Positions 52,327 to 62,031 of a stretch of 64,000 bases of DNA are shown here, one piece after another. Each line of letters begins with the position of its first letter. The stretch's first letter is position 1. The translations under genes and the position numbers were made by a program. Under the pieces are notes generated by a model. The model saw only the letters and a list, made by a program, of their open reading frames with translations. It had not been told where the DNA came from and ran no database searches. The DNA is from JAFGLZ01 sp964622545 (GTDB lineage Bacteria > Planctomycetota > Phycisphaerae > UBA1845 > JAFGLZ01): NCBI GenBank assembly GCA_964622545.1, contig CAZUQM010000019.1, positions 1 through 64,000 on the forward strand. Direction: 5' to 3'.

Positions 52327-52671
52327 ATGGCGGATCGACCGGATGAAATCCAGACGGTTGCCGAGCCGCAGGCCGCGGACCCCGCGGTCCGGCCGCGGAA
52401 GCAGCCGCCGTACAACGTCATCCTGTTGGACGACGACGATCACACGTACGAGTACGTGATCGAGATGCTGGCGCGGCTGTTCGGCCATCCGGCGGAGAAG
52501 GGCTATCTGCTGGCCCGCGAGGTCGACACGGCCGGCCGTGCGATCGTCGATACGACCTCGCTGGAGCGGGCCGAGCTGAAGCGCGATCAGATTCATGCCT
52601 TCGGCGCCGACCCGAGAATCGAGCGGTGTCAGGGTTCGATGCGAGCCACGATCGAGCCGGCCGTCCAATGA
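52327..52671 (+). CDS. clpS: Clp protease adaptor ClpS
   Basis: A 114-residue ClpS-type adaptor that delivers substrates with destabilising N-terminal residues to ClpAP/ClpCP. After a flexible N-terminus of about 25 residues, the core begins PPYNVILLDDDDHTYEYVIEM, which is the conserved ligand and docking face of ClpS, followed by EKGYLLAREVDTAGRAIVDTTSLERAE. GGAGG lies ten bases before the ATG. The DUF962 gene follows 31 bases downstream. Confidence 0.88.
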   Translation: MADRPDEIQTVAEPQAADPAVRPRKQPPYNVILLDDDDHTYEYVIEMLARLFGHPAEKGYLLAREVDTAGRAIVDTTSLERAELKRDQIHAFGADPRIERCQGSMRATIEPAVQ

Positions 52672-52702
52672 GCCCTGGCGCAGCCCAACGGAGCGTGATG
52701 CC

Positions 52703-53008
52703 GTGATCCGACGATTCCTGCAGAACTGGCCCATGCGGCATCAACACCCGGTGAGCCGCGTGCTGCACGCGATCGGGATTCCGCTGACGATTCTGGCGTT
52801 GCCGCTGATCGGGTGGCAGCTCTACCACGCGGATTGGGGGCACTGGTGGCGGCCGGTGCTGCTGCTGGTGGTCGGCTTCGGCCTTCAGTACATCGGGCAC
52901 AAGATCGAGGGCAACACGATGGGCGAGCTGATCGGCATCCGCAAGGCGCTGGGCCTGCCCGTTGTGGAGGTGGCTCCGCAGTACCGGACATCGGACAAGC
53001 CCGGCTGA
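52703..53008 (+). CDS. DUF962/Mpo1-like small membrane protein
   Basis: A 101-residue protein of the Mpo1/DUF962 type. The conserved parts are HPVSRVLHAIGIPL, a double hydrophobic segment (LTILALPLIGW; RPVLLLVVGFGLQYIGHKIEG) and a GHKIEGNTMGEL block carrying likely metal-binding residues. Yeast Mpo1 is a non-heme iron dioxygenase that oxidises 2-hydroxy fatty acids; whether this one does so is unproven. A GTG start at 52703 is used, with GGAG nine bases ahead. Confidence 0.75.
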   Translation: MIRRFLQNWPMRHQHPVSRVLHAIGIPLTILALPLIGWQLYHADWGHWWRPVLLLVVGFGLQYIGHKIEGNTMGELIGIRKALGLPVVEVAPQYRTSDKPG

Positions 53009-53105
53009 CGGACCCACCAGGTGGATGGGGCGTGTCGGAGGAGCTGAGCTCGACCGGCGAATCACCGTTTCGGAAGACACCGCCTCGGCATGGAGGACAG
53101 GACTG

Positions 53106-56100
53106 ATGCTGCGACACGCGATGGGGATGACGGCGGTTCTGTTGTGCGCCGCGGTCGCGCGGGCCGACTGGCCGATGCCCGGCGGCGACGCGGGACGGAC
53201 GGGTTTCACGGCACAGGCCCTGCCGGCGAACCTGACACCGGCGTGGACCTACAAGGCGGCTCACCCGCCGATGCCGGCCTGGCCGAAGGAGAGCCGGCTC
53301 GACTTCGATCACGCGTTTCACCCGGTGGTGGCGGGCGGCAAGGTCGTCTTCGGCAGCTCGGCCGACTGCTGCGTCTACGCCGTTGACGCCAAGACGGGCA
53401 AGCCGTGCTGGTCGTTTCTGACGCACGCGCCGGTTCGGTTCGCGCCGGCGGTCTGGAAGGATCGGCTCTTCGTCGGTAGCGACGACGGCTACCTCTACTG
53501 CCTGTCGCTGGCCAAGGGCGAGCTGCTCTGGAAGAAGCGGGGCGGCGCGGACGATCGGATGGTCCTCGGCAACGGGCGGATGGTCTCGCGCTGGCCCGTT
53601 CGCGGCGGGCCAGTGGTGGCGGACGGCGTGGTCTACGTCGGGGCGGGCATCTGGCCGACAGACGGCATCTACCTCCACGCGCTCGATGCGAGGACCGGCA
53701 AGACGATCTGGTGCAACGATCAGGCCGGTTTCCTGGTGTGGGACCAACCGCACGGTGGGGCCCGGGCTAAGAGCGGCGTGTCGTCGCAGGGCTACCTGGC
53801 CGTGGCCGGCGACAAGCTGATCGTGCCGACGGGTCGGGCCGTGCCCGCCGTGTTCGATCGCAAGACGGGGGAGCTGGCGTATTTCCACCTCCAGAAGAAC
53901 CGCGCCGAGGGTGGCGTGCACGTCGCGATCATCGACGACCGTTTCTTCAACGGTTCGGTCGCGTTTCGGTTGGCCGACGGCGCGAAGGTCGGCGACGGTC
54001 TATGTGCCAGGACGACCGCGGCCGGCCGGGACCTGCTTGTGACCGCGCTGGCCAAGACGACACGGGCGATGGTGGACAACAAGACGACGACGAAGACCGT
54101 GACCGAGTTGATCGGCCTCAAGCGAGCCGAACCGTTCGTCGGCGCGAAGAAACGTCCCAACCGGGCGTGGACGACGTCGATCGACGCGGCGCCGGGCGCG
54201 GTGGTCGTGGCGGGCAAGTCGGCCGTCTTCGGCTACGACGGTGGTGTGTGCATGGTGGACCTGGCCACCGGCGAGCGGCAGTGGTCGGCGGACGTCGATG
54301 GGGAGGTTCGAGCCCTGGCCGTGGGCAAGGGGCGGCTCTACGCGAGCACCGATCGCGGTGTGATCGCGTGCTTCAGCGCCGATCGGCAAGCCAAGGTGAA
54401 CGTGGTCGAGGCCGGGGCGAAGCTGAGGCCCAAGCCGGCTGACGCTATGATCGGCGCGGCCGCCGATGAGATCATCAAGCGGTCGGGGGTGACCGAGGGG
54501 TATTGCCTGGACCTGGGCTGCGGGGACGGCGCGCTGGCATGTGAGCTGGCACGGCGGACGAAGCTGGTCATCTACGCCGTCGATCCGGATGCCGGGAAGG
54601 TTCGGCAGGCCCGCGATCGTGCGAGGCGGGCCGGTTTGTTGGGGCATCGCGTCACGGTGCACCAGGCCGCGCTGGACAAGACGAACTATCCGCGCTACGT
54701 CGCCGACCTGGTCGTCTCACAACGGTCGCTGAGCAGCGGGGCGGACACGGTGCCCGATGCCGAGGCCCAACGGATCGTCCGGCCGTGCGGCGGTGTGATG
54801 GTTCTGGGCAAGTCCGGCGCGATGACCCAGATCGTTCGCGGCCCGGTCGAGGGGGCGGGGCAGTGGACGCATCAGTACTGCAACCCGGCCAACACGGGGT
54901 GTTCGCGGGACACGGTCGCCAAGGGCCCGCTGGGCGTCCTGTGGTTCGACAGGCCGCCGATCGGCACGCCGAACCGTCACGGTCGCGGCTTTGCGCCGCT
55001 CTACATGAACGGGCGGTTCTTCACGGCGGGCCTGGACAAGGTGTGCGGCCTGAACGCGTACAACGGCCGGCTTCTGTGGGAGTTCGCCGTGCCGACGTTC
55101 CAGAAGGCGTTTCATCAGGAGCACCTGATGGGCGTGGCGGGCACGAACAGCAGCTTCTGCGCCGCCGACGGCTGCGTGTACGTGGGCTACCTCGGGGCGT
55201 GCTATCGGCTCGATGCGGTCACCGGCGAGAAGCTGGCGGAGTTCGCCACGCCCGACCAGCCGGACGGCAAGCCCGGCCGGTGGGGCTGGATCGCCTGCCA
55301 GGACGGCATCCTGTTCGGCACGGTCGTCAATCGGCGGCACGTGGTGCCATACCGCTACCTGAGCAGCGACATGGGGACGCAGTTCACCGAGTCGCTGATG
55401 CTGTTCGCGATGGACGCCGAGACGGGCGAGGTCCTGTGGAAGCGACCGGCCGAGGACTCCTTCCGTCACAACGCGATCGCCGTGGGCAACGGGCGGGTGC
55501 ACGTGATCGACCGTCCGCTGGCCTTCGAGCGGCCGAAGAAGAGCAAGGCGCCGGCCCGGCCTCACAAGCCCGGTACGTTGCTCGCGCTGGACGTGAAGAC
55601 GGGCGAGGTCCTGTGGCAATCGGACGACGACGTGTGGGGCACGGTGCTCGAGCTGAGCACCGACCACGACGCCCTGCTGATGTGCTATCAGCCGACGCGG
55701 TTCAGGCTGGAATCGGAGAAGGGCGGCCAGTTCCGGGTTTATCGCGCGTCGACGGGTAAGGGGCTGTGGGAGAAGAAGAAGGTCGACTACAGGAGCCGAC
55801 CGTTGTTGAACGACGACCTGATCATCGCCGAGCCGGGCGCGTGGGACCTGCTGACGGGCGAGCCGAAGATGATCGAGGGGGACGGGGGCAAGCGCGTGCC
55901 GTGGCGGTTCGCGCGGAGCTACGGGTGCGGGATTACGTCGGGCTCGCGGAACCTGCTGCTGTTCCGATCGGCCACGATGGGGTATGTCGACCTGACCCGC
56001 GGGCCTCAGACGCAGAACTTCGGCGGTATCCGTCCGGGCTGCTGGATCAACACGCTGCCGGTCGGCGGCATCGTGCTCATGCCCGACAGCACGAACGTGT

Positions 56101-56207
56101 GCACGTGCAGCTACCTGAACAAGGCATCGGTCGCGCTCGTGCCGATGGAGCCGGATTGGCCGCCGGCGGAGGCGAAGACGGCCAAGACGGCGAAGGTGGG
56201 GAGATAG
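53106..56207 (+). CDS. Exported PQQ-like propeller with embedded SAM-methyltransferase domain
   Basis: A 1033-residue protein with a signal peptide (MTAVLLCAAVARA). The first 440 residues are PQQ-type blades (WPMPGGDAGRTGF, YAVDAKTGKPCWSF, GDDGYLYCL-like turns, LHALDARTGKTIW, MVDLATGERQWSADV). Residues about 450-585 are a class I methyltransferase: GYCLDLGCGDGALACELAR with the glycine-rich SAM loop at 469-475, VIYAVDPDAGKVRQAR and VTVHQAALD. Blades then resume (LNAYNGRLLWEF, YRLDAVTGEKLAEF, FAMDAETGEVLWKR, LALDVKTGEVLW). SAM is not expected outside the cytoplasm, so the domain is either inactive, binds something else or the protein is not exported as predicted. ATG 53106 has GGAGG nine bases ahead. 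Confidence 0.85.
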   Translation: MLRHAMGMTAVLLCAAVARADWPMPGGDAGRTGFTAQALPANLTPAWTYKAAHPPMPAWPKESRLDFDHAFHPVVAGGKVVFGSSADCCVYAVDAKTGKPCWSFLTHAPVRFAPAVWKDRLFVGSDDGYLYCLSLAKGELLWKKRGGADDRMVLGNGRMVSRWPVRGGPVVADGVVYVGAGIWPTDGIYLHALDARTGKTIWCNDQAGFLVWDQPHGGARAKSGVSSQGYLAVAGDKLIVPTGRAVPAVFDRKTGELAYFHLQKNRAEGGVHVAIIDDRFFNGSVAFRLADGAKVGDGLCARTTAAGRDLLVTALAKTTRAMVDNKTTTKTVTELIGLKRAEPFVGAKKRPNRAWTTSIDAAPGAVVVAGKSAVFGYDGGVCMVDLATGERQWSADVDGEVRALAVGKGRLYASTDRGVIACFSADRQAKVNVVEAGAKLRPKPADAMIGAAADEIIKRSGVTEGYCLDLGCGDGALACELARRTKLVIYAVDPDAGKVRQARDRARRAGLLGHRVTVHQAALDKTNYPRYVADLVVSQRSLSSGADTVPDAEAQRIVRPCGGVMVLGKSGAMTQIVRGPVEGAGQWTHQYCNPANTGCSRDTVAKGPLGVLWFDRPPIGTPNRHGRGFAPLYMNGRFFTAGLDKVCGLNAYNGRLLWEFAVPTFQKAFHQEHLMGVAGTNSSFCAADGCVYVGYLGACYRLDAVTGEKLAEFATPDQPDGKPGRWGWIACQDGILFGTVVNRRHVVPYRYLSSDMGTQFTESLMLFAMDAETGEVLWKRPAEDSFRHNAIAVGNGRVHVIDRPLAFERPKKSKAPARPHKPGTLLALDVKTGEVLWQSDDDVWGTVLELSTDHDALLMCYQPTRFRLESEKGGQFRVYRASTGKGLWEKKKVDYRSRPLLNDDLIIAEPGAWDLLTGEPKMIEGDGGKRVPWRFARSYGCGITSGSRNLLLFRSATMGYVDLTRGPQTQNFGGIRPGCWINTLPVGGIVLMPDSTNVCTCSYLNKASVALVPMEPDWPPAEAKTAKTAKVGR

Positions 56208-56458
56208 CCGGCTCCGCGAAGCCGAAGAGATTGACGCACCACTAATCCATGAGGCTTCGGACACGTCGGTGGATGAATGGGGAACGAGATAGGAGGCGTC
56301 CTCCTGAGGCGAGTGATTAGGGACAGACGTCAAGCGTACGAAGACAGGAGTGGAACACGGCGGGGACCTGCCCCGGAGGGGTAACATAGAATAGCCGGGG
56401 GCTATGCGAAGCGCAGGAGGGGTGCCCTCATTCGTCTCCGACCTGTGCAACCGCCTCG

Positions 56459-59400
56459 TTACACCGACAGTTTCAGCGTCTTAATCTCGAAGGGTCTGAG
56501 GTACAGGCGGAGCGTGTCGTGATCGACGGTCAGTCGCCTCGGCTTCTCCTCCAGCATGGTCGTCTCACTGATCGACCGAAACTTCCGGCCGAGCTGCACG
56601 TTGACGTAGCCGCCGATCTTACCGGCCTCGTAGAGCCGCACGATCATCGCCCGCCCCTTCTCGGCCCATTTGACGCACTCGACGATGACGTTCGGCGCGT
56701 CGACGCGGAGGATCGAATCGAAGCCCGTGGCCTTGGCCGAGGCGGGCGCGACCCGCACGGGCATGTTCAGCTCATACGCGGGACGGACGACCGACTCGAC
56801 GGCGAAGCCGCCCGCGTGCGGCAGGATCGAATAGGTGAAGCGATGCCGGCCGGCGTCGCCGCGGGGGTCGGGGTGCGTGCCCGATTTGATCAGCGTCAGG
56901 CCGATCTCGTCGTCGCTGACGCTGACGCCGTATTTGCCGTCGTTCAGCAGGGCCACGCCGAAGCCGTTGTCGGAGAGGTCGGTCCACTTGTGGGCACAGA
57001 CCTCGAACCGGGCCCGATCGGCCGGGGTGTTGCGGTGCGTGGGCCGTTGGACGTGGCCATACTGGATCTCGTGTCGGGCGTGGTCGCAGAGGACGTCGAG
57101 CTCGAAGGTGGCCTTGAGCAGCTTGTGCTTGTCGGACCAGTCGAGCACGCTCTCGAAGTCGATCCGGGGGGAGTCGGCGTGGAAGACCATGTCCTGCACG
57201 AGCCGCGACGCCGTGCCGATGTCGTACGTGCTGCGGAGTCGGAGCTGGAGCGGGCCGTTGTCGACGACTTCGCGGCCGACGAGGCGGTCCTCGATCCGCA
57301 TCTTGAGGTGCTGGTCGCTGTCGATGTCCCAGTTGTCCCACTGCTCGGGGATGTCCTCCCCGAGCAGCAGCGTGTTGAGCTGACCGCCGGGGCGCGTGAC
57401 GACCTCGCGTCCGGTCGCCTTGTCGATGAGCGAGACGATGCGACCGATGTTGTCGAACTCGACGGACGCGTGAGGCGTCTCGACCCTCTTGGAGCTGACG
57501 GTGAACGGCGACGAGCCGACCGGCTTGCCCTTGGTCAGGTCGACCACGCACGCCCCGAGCGCCGGGACGTCCAGGCCCGAGACGATCAGCCTTCGCTCGC
57601 CACAAGCATCGGTAATCCATTGCGCGGTTACCGTCGGATCGGCCGGGTGCATGCCGGACGGCACGTCGTCGAGGACGATCTCGCCGGTGCGGTCCCAGCT
57701 CAGCGTGTTGGCTACGAGGAGTCGTTTGGTGGCCCTGCCCTTGGCGCCGCCGAGATTCTTCAGGGCGGCGTGGGTCAACGCGTCCGCCTGCTCGATGAGC
57801 CGGTCGAAGGTGGCGACGGCCTCGTCATTGACGGCCTGGATCGACGAGCCGGGCAGGATGTCGTGGAACTGATTCGTCAGCAGCGTCTTCCACAGCTCGG
57901 CGAGCTTGTCGGCCGGATAGTCGGCCCCGTGCTGGGCGGCGACGGCCGAGAGGAACTCGGCGTCCCGGAGGGCGATTTCGGTCTTGCGGTTGCCGCGCTT
58001 GATCTTGCCTATGCTGGTGAGCGTGCCGCGGTGGCACTCGAGGTAGAGCTCGCCGGCGAAGACGGGCAGGTCGGGCATCTCGTTCTTGATGCCCTTCATA
58101 AAGGCGCTGACGGTGGTCCACTTGGCTTTGGGGCAGCCTTCGAGGTCCTCGACCCGCCGGGCGGTCTCGAGCATCTCCAGGGTCGGTCCGCCGCCGCCGT
58201 CACCATAGCCGATGGCCACCAGGCGACGGTCCTGGTTGTCCTTGTGCTGCACCCAGTCCCAGTGGGCGGCCAGGGCCTCAGGGTCGGGCCCCGACTGGAT
58301 CGTGTTGTAGTGCGCGGTGACGTCGGAGCCGTCGATGCCCTTCCACGTGAACGTGTCGTAGGGGAAACGCGTCGTGTCGTTCCAGGTGATCTTGGTCGTA
58401 CAGAAGTTCTCCACGCCGCAGCCGCGGAGGATCTGGGGCAGGGCGGCCGAGTAGCCGAAGACGTCGGGCATCCACATCGTGTCGGACGTGTAGCCGAACA
58501 TCTCGCGGGTGGCGGTCTGGCCGACGAGCAGCTGCCGCACGAACGACTCGCCTGACGGGATGTTGCAGTCGGGCTCGACCCACATGGCGCCGTTCGGCTC
58601 CCACCGTTTGTCCTTGACCGCTTGCCGGATGCGCTCGAACAGGCTCGGGTAGAGGTCGCGGACCTTCTCGGTATGGCAGGGCGCGCTCTGGACCCAGGTG
58701 AATTCCGGGTAACGATCCATCAGCGTGAGCACCGAGGAGAAGGTTCGCGCACACTTCCGCCAGGTTTCGGCCAGCGGCCAGAGCCAGGCCGTGTCGATGT
58801 GCGAGTGGCCTATGATGCCCATCAGCGGCGCGGTCGGTCCGTTCTTGCTGCGAAGCAGGGGCTGCATGATCTTGCGGGCCTCGAAGAGCTTCTCGCGCCA
58901 GACCTCCTCGGGCAGCTCTTGGGGCATGGCGTTGACGAGGCGGTAGACGCTGACGAGCCGTTGGATGATCTGGTTGCGTCGCAGGCTGTTTTCGTCGAGC
59001 ACACGGATGAGCTGAAGGAGCGTGCGGAGGTCGAAGACGAAGGCGGTGACATCCTCGCGCTCCATGACCAACTCGACGCCCTCGAAGACCCGCGCGTTCT
59101 TCTCGACGAGGAGCCCGGTGTCGTTGGGCATGACGCCGGGGAAACTGTGGCCGGCATAGGCCTCGAGGGCGATGTTGTGGGTTCGGCCCGTTCGCCCCTT
59201 GCCGGTCATCATGACGACGGGGTGGAACTCGTCGAAGACGCCGCGGGGCTGGCCATCGACGAACAGCATGGTCTCGCCGCCCGTCCTGGCGCGGATGAAG
59301 ACCGGCTCGCCGTCGCACCGCTTGGGCAGCTTGACCTTGCCCCGGAACCAGGCTGTGATCCAGCTATCGCCCCACCGCTTGCCGGGTTTGGCGGGGTGCC

Positions 59401-59554
59401 ATTTGACGCCGGACCGCGGGCCGGGCACGCCGCGGAAGTGCTCGGTGGTCTGGCCCATCTCGACCGGCACGTCGGCGATCGTCTCGTAGCGCAGGGCATC
59501 GTAGTAGCCCTCGATGGTGGCGAGCTTCTTGATCGTTCGGTAATCGGTGAGCAT
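56459..59554 (-). CDS. GH38 alpha-mannosidase
   Basis: A 1031-residue retaining alpha-mannosidase. Zinc and catalytic residues are in GHSHIDTAWLWPL (H252, D254), TMWMPDVFGYSAALPQIL (nucleophile D364) and NQFHDILPGSS near residue 558. The middle helical domain and the large C-terminal beta domain (from about 640) are present. No signal peptide is seen, so it is likely cytosolic and trims mannosides after import. The ATG at 59554 starts MLTDYRTIKKLATIEGYYDAL, as in close relatives. It is divergent from the symporter gene at 59713, which may bring the sugar in. Confidence 0.92.
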   Translation of the reverse strand: MLTDYRTIKKLATIEGYYDALRYETIADVPVEMGQTTEHFRGVPGPRSGVKWHPAKPGKRWGDSWITAWFRGKVKLPKRCDGEPVFIRARTGGETMLFVDGQPRGVFDEFHPVVMMTGKGRTGRTHNIALEAYAGHSFPGVMPNDTGLLVEKNARVFEGVELVMEREDVTAFVFDLRTLLQLIRVLDENSLRRNQIIQRLVSVYRLVNAMPQELPEEVWREKLFEARKIMQPLLRSKNGPTAPLMGIIGHSHIDTAWLWPLAETWRKCARTFSSVLTLMDRYPEFTWVQSAPCHTEKVRDLYPSLFERIRQAVKDKRWEPNGAMWVEPDCNIPSGESFVRQLLVGQTATREMFGYTSDTMWMPDVFGYSAALPQILRGCGVENFCTTKITWNDTTRFPYDTFTWKGIDGSDVTAHYNTIQSGPDPEALAAHWDWVQHKDNQDRRLVAIGYGDGGGGPTLEMLETARRVEDLEGCPKAKWTTVSAFMKGIKNEMPDLPVFAGELYLECHRGTLTSIGKIKRGNRKTEIALRDAEFLSAVAAQHGADYPADKLAELWKTLLTNQFHDILPGSSIQAVNDEAVATFDRLIEQADALTHAALKNLGGAKGRATKRLLVANTLSWDRTGEIVLDDVPSGMHPADPTVTAQWITDACGERRLIVSGLDVPALGACVVDLTKGKPVGSSPFTVSSKRVETPHASVEFDNIGRIVSLIDKATGREVVTRPGGQLNTLLLGEDIPEQWDNWDIDSDQHLKMRIEDRLVGREVVDNGPLQLRLRSTYDIGTASRLVQDMVFHADSPRIDFESVLDWSDKHKLLKATFELDVLCDHARHEIQYGHVQRPTHRNTPADRARFEVCAHKWTDLSDNGFGVALLNDGKYGVSVSDDEIGLTLIKSGTHPDPRGDAGRHRFTYSILPHAGGFAVESVVRPAYELNMPVRVAPASAKATGFDSILRVDAPNVIVECVKWAEKGRAMIVRLYEAGKIGGYVNVQLGRKFRSISETTMLEEKPRRLTVDHDTLRLYLRPFEIKTLKLSV

Positions 59555-59712
59555 GTACGGCCTCTCCTCGAGTCGAGTTCAGATACGGCCTCGTTGGGCG
59601 GGAAACGGTTTGCATTACCCCGCCGGGCTTCGGATGATGACCCCCTCAGCCGCGCCGATGCGACCTATCGTAAAGTCGGGTCCGCACAGCGGCAAGCGAG
59701 AGCGGGTGGCGG

Positions 59713-61212
59713 GTGGAGACGATCGCCGCAACCAATCCGGGCGACGAGGCGGGTGTGGGCCGGCTGGCGACGGCCGACCTGCTCGCCGTCGGTGTGTATC
59801 TGGTCGCGTTGGTGGCCGTCGGGGCGTATTTCGCGCGGCGCGAACGGGCGACGAGCGACTACTTCCTCGCCGGCCGGCGCGTGCCGTGGTGGGCGGCGGG
59901 AGTCAGCATCTTCGGCACGCAGCTCAGCGCGATCACGTTCATGGCCATTCCGGCCAAGGTGTACGCGACCGATTGGGCGTACATCCTGGGCCACGCGACG
60001 ATCCCCCTGCTGGCGCCGCTGATCGTGTTCGTCTATCTGCCGTACTTCCGGCGGGGCCAGATCACGACCGCGTACGAGGTCTTGGAGCGACGGTTCGGAC
60101 TGGGCGTGCGGCTCTACGCCAGCGCGGTCTTCGTGCTCTTTCAACTCGGCCGGTTGAGCATCGTGTTGCTGCTGCCGGCGATCGCGGTGTCGGCCGTGAC
60201 AGGCTTCGACGTGGTGGTCTGCATCCTCGTCATGGGCGTGCTCTGCACGGTGTACACGGTGCTCGGCGGCATCGAGGCCGTCGTGTGGACGGACGTGATG
60301 CAGGTTGTGGTGCTGTTGGGAGGGGCGGTGCTGAGCCTGGGCATCATCGTCGCGAGCGTCGACGGCGGGTTGTCGGAGTTGCTTGTGGCGGCGCGGGCGG
60401 AGGGCAAGCTTCGGGTGGCGCATTGGACGTGGGACCCGACGGTGGCCTCGGTGTGGGTGGTGCTGGTCGGCAACGCATTCATCACGTTGGGCTCGTACAC
60501 GGCCGACCAGGTCGTGATTCAGCGGTACCTTACGACGGCCGACGAGCGGCAAGCCGCCCGCGCGATTTGGATCAATGCGTTGTTGATCATTCCGTCGGCG
60601 GTGGTGTTCTTCGGTCTCGGCACGACGTTGTGGGTGTACTACCGGGCGAACCCGGCGCTGCTCGATCCGGCGATGGAGCAGGGCGACCGCATCTTCCCGT
60701 GGTTCATCGTGACGCAGTTGCCGGTCGGCATGAGCGGCTTGGTGATCGCGGGATTGCTGGCGGCGGCGATGTCGACGCTCGACAGCAGCTTGAACAGCAT
60801 GGCCACGGCGATCGTGACAGATTTCTACCGGCGGCTGCGTCCGATCGCGAGCGACAGGCGATGCCTCCGGCTGGCGCGGGTGCTGACGGTGATTCTGGGC
60901 GGGTTCGGAACGGGCACGGCGCTGTACATGGCGCGGTTCGACATCCCGTCGTTGTGGGACCTGTTCAGCAAGGTGGTGGGCTTTCTCGGCGGGGGGTTGA
61001 CGGGCCTGTTCGTGCTGGCGGTCTTCACACGGCGAACGACAGGCTACGGTGCGCTGGTCGGGGCGATCGTGAGCGCGGGTGTTGTCTCGGTTGTGGCGAT
61101 GTTGACGTCGGTGCATTTCTTCCTCTATCCGGCCATCGGCGTGGTGACGTGTGTGGTGGTTGGGTATGGGGTGAGCGTGGTGAGGCGGGGGGAGACGCAT
61201 GCATTGGGGTGA
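59713..61212 (+). CDS. Sodium:solute symporter (SSS family)
   Basis: A 499-residue transporter of the SSS/SGLT type with about 13 helices. Conserved stretches are SDYFLAGRRVPWWAAGVSIF, TQLSAITFMAIPAKVYATDW, YEVLERRFGLGVRLYA, VLGGIEAVVWTDVMQVVVL and LSTLDSSLNSMATAIVTDFY-like LAAAMSTLDSSLNS, the sodium-site region. Members carry sugars, amino acids or organic acids; substrate is not fixed by sequence. The start is a GTG at 59713. Its neighbours are an alpha-mannosidase and a BNR-propeller gene, pointing to a glycan-derived sugar. Confidence 0.9.
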   Translation: METIAATNPGDEAGVGRLATADLLAVGVYLVALVAVGAYFARRERATSDYFLAGRRVPWWAAGVSIFGTQLSAITFMAIPAKVYATDWAYILGHATIPLLAPLIVFVYLPYFRRGQITTAYEVLERRFGLGVRLYASAVFVLFQLGRLSIVLLLPAIAVSAVTGFDVVVCILVMGVLCTVYTVLGGIEAVVWTDVMQVVVLLGGAVLSLGIIVASVDGGLSELLVAARAEGKLRVAHWTWDPTVASVWVVLVGNAFITLGSYTADQVVIQRYLTTADERQAARAIWINALLIIPSAVVFFGLGTTLWVYYRANPALLDPAMEQGDRIFPWFIVTQLPVGMSGLVIAGLLAAAMSTLDSSLNSMATAIVTDFYRRLRPIASDRRCLRLARVLTVILGGFGTGTALYMARFDIPSLWDLFSKVVGFLGGGLTGLFVLAVFTRRTTGYGALVGAIVSAGVVSVVAMLTSVHFFLYPAIGVVTCVVVGYGVSVVRRGETHALG

Positions 61213-61238
61213 AGGTAGACGCATCAAGACATACCCAT

Positions 61239-61640
61239 CTACATCGTCTCAAGCATCTTGTGTACGAAGGTCGCGATCGTGTCCACGAAGATCTGGGCGT
61301 CCTTCATTGTGGATAGAGCATCGGACGGAGAAGGCTCTGACACCTCAGCGTAGTCGGCTTCAAGACGAGCATCGAAAGCCCCATGCAGGGCTGCCGAAAG
61401 CTCTTTCGGCATGATCCCAGTGCGCACGAACTCCCGGTCGAAGAACGCAATCGCGCCTTGATGTTTCTTGGTTGGATACGATCTGAGGTTGGCTAGTGCC
61501 AGTACCGAGTAGAACATGGCGTAGTAGCAACGATTGATGATAGCACGAGAGGAAACGCCGACCTGCTGCATGCTTGCGGCGTCTGCGAGCGCCTGTTTGG
61601 CCATGCGGAGCCGTCGGTGAATGAGTTCCTCATCCGTCAT
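61239..61640 (-). CDS. HEPN-domain protein (UPF0332 type), toxin-like partner
   Basis: A 133-residue protein of the UPF0332/HEPN family. The helical core holds SRAIINRCYYAMFYSVLALA, then KKHQGAIAFFDREFVRTG and ELSAALHGAFDARLEADY. HEPN proteins paired with MNT nucleotidyltransferases form toxin-antitoxin modules in which the HEPN part can be an RNase. I do not see the RX4-6H RNase motif, so activity is uncertain. Its start overlaps the MNT gene stop by four bases (ATGA). The local DNA is lower in GC than its neighbours, which suggests transfer. Confidence 0.85.
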   Translation of the reverse strand: MTDEELIHRRLRMAKQALADAASMQQVGVSSRAIINRCYYAMFYSVLALANLRSYPTKKHQGAIAFFDREFVRTGIMPKELSAALHGAFDARLEADYAEVSEPSPSDALSTMKDAQIFVDTIATFVHKMLETM

Positions 61641-61960
61641 ATCGCGACGCCTTCCTCATCGACGACTTGCACCAGGGTGCTGGTTGCTTCCGGTCCTGAC
61701 GTAAGCTGATTATGGGTGAGGATGGTCGTTTGCAGAATCGTGTTGTGCTTGAAGGCCACTTCCCAGGCCGCTCGACGGATGGCTCGGCGTATGTCGTCGT
61801 TCACTTCGCTGACCACGACGAGAAAGTCGAAGTCGGATTCCGGATTGCCATCGCCTCGTGCCCGCGACCCGAAGAGCTTCAGTGATACGAAGGGAACGCG
61901 TTGTTCGAGAAGCGTCTTGAATTCCTCTGCTACAGACCTATCACAGGCGTTGAGACTCAT
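61637..61960 (-). CDS. MNT-type nucleotidyltransferase, antitoxin-like partner
   Basis: A 107-residue minimal nucleotidyltransferase. The catalytic motif GSRARGDGNPESDFDFLVVV is intact (GS at 31-32, D43 and D45). MNT proteins neutralise HEPN partners, in known cases by AMPylating them. ATG 61960 is chosen over a TTG at 61969. Upstream of the HEPN gene on the same strand, translationally coupled, in lower-GC DNA. Confidence 0.87.
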   Translation of the reverse strand: MSLNACDRSVAEEFKTLLEQRVPFVSLKLFGSRARGDGNPESDFDFLVVVSEVNDDIRRAIRRAAWEVAFKHNTILQTTILTHNQLTSGPEATSTLVQVVDEEGVAI

Positions 61961-62031
61961 GACGACCAACTCGGCAACGGTATAGGGTATTCTTCCTTCA
62001 TTGTCCGCATAGCTCCGCCCTCACTCAACCC

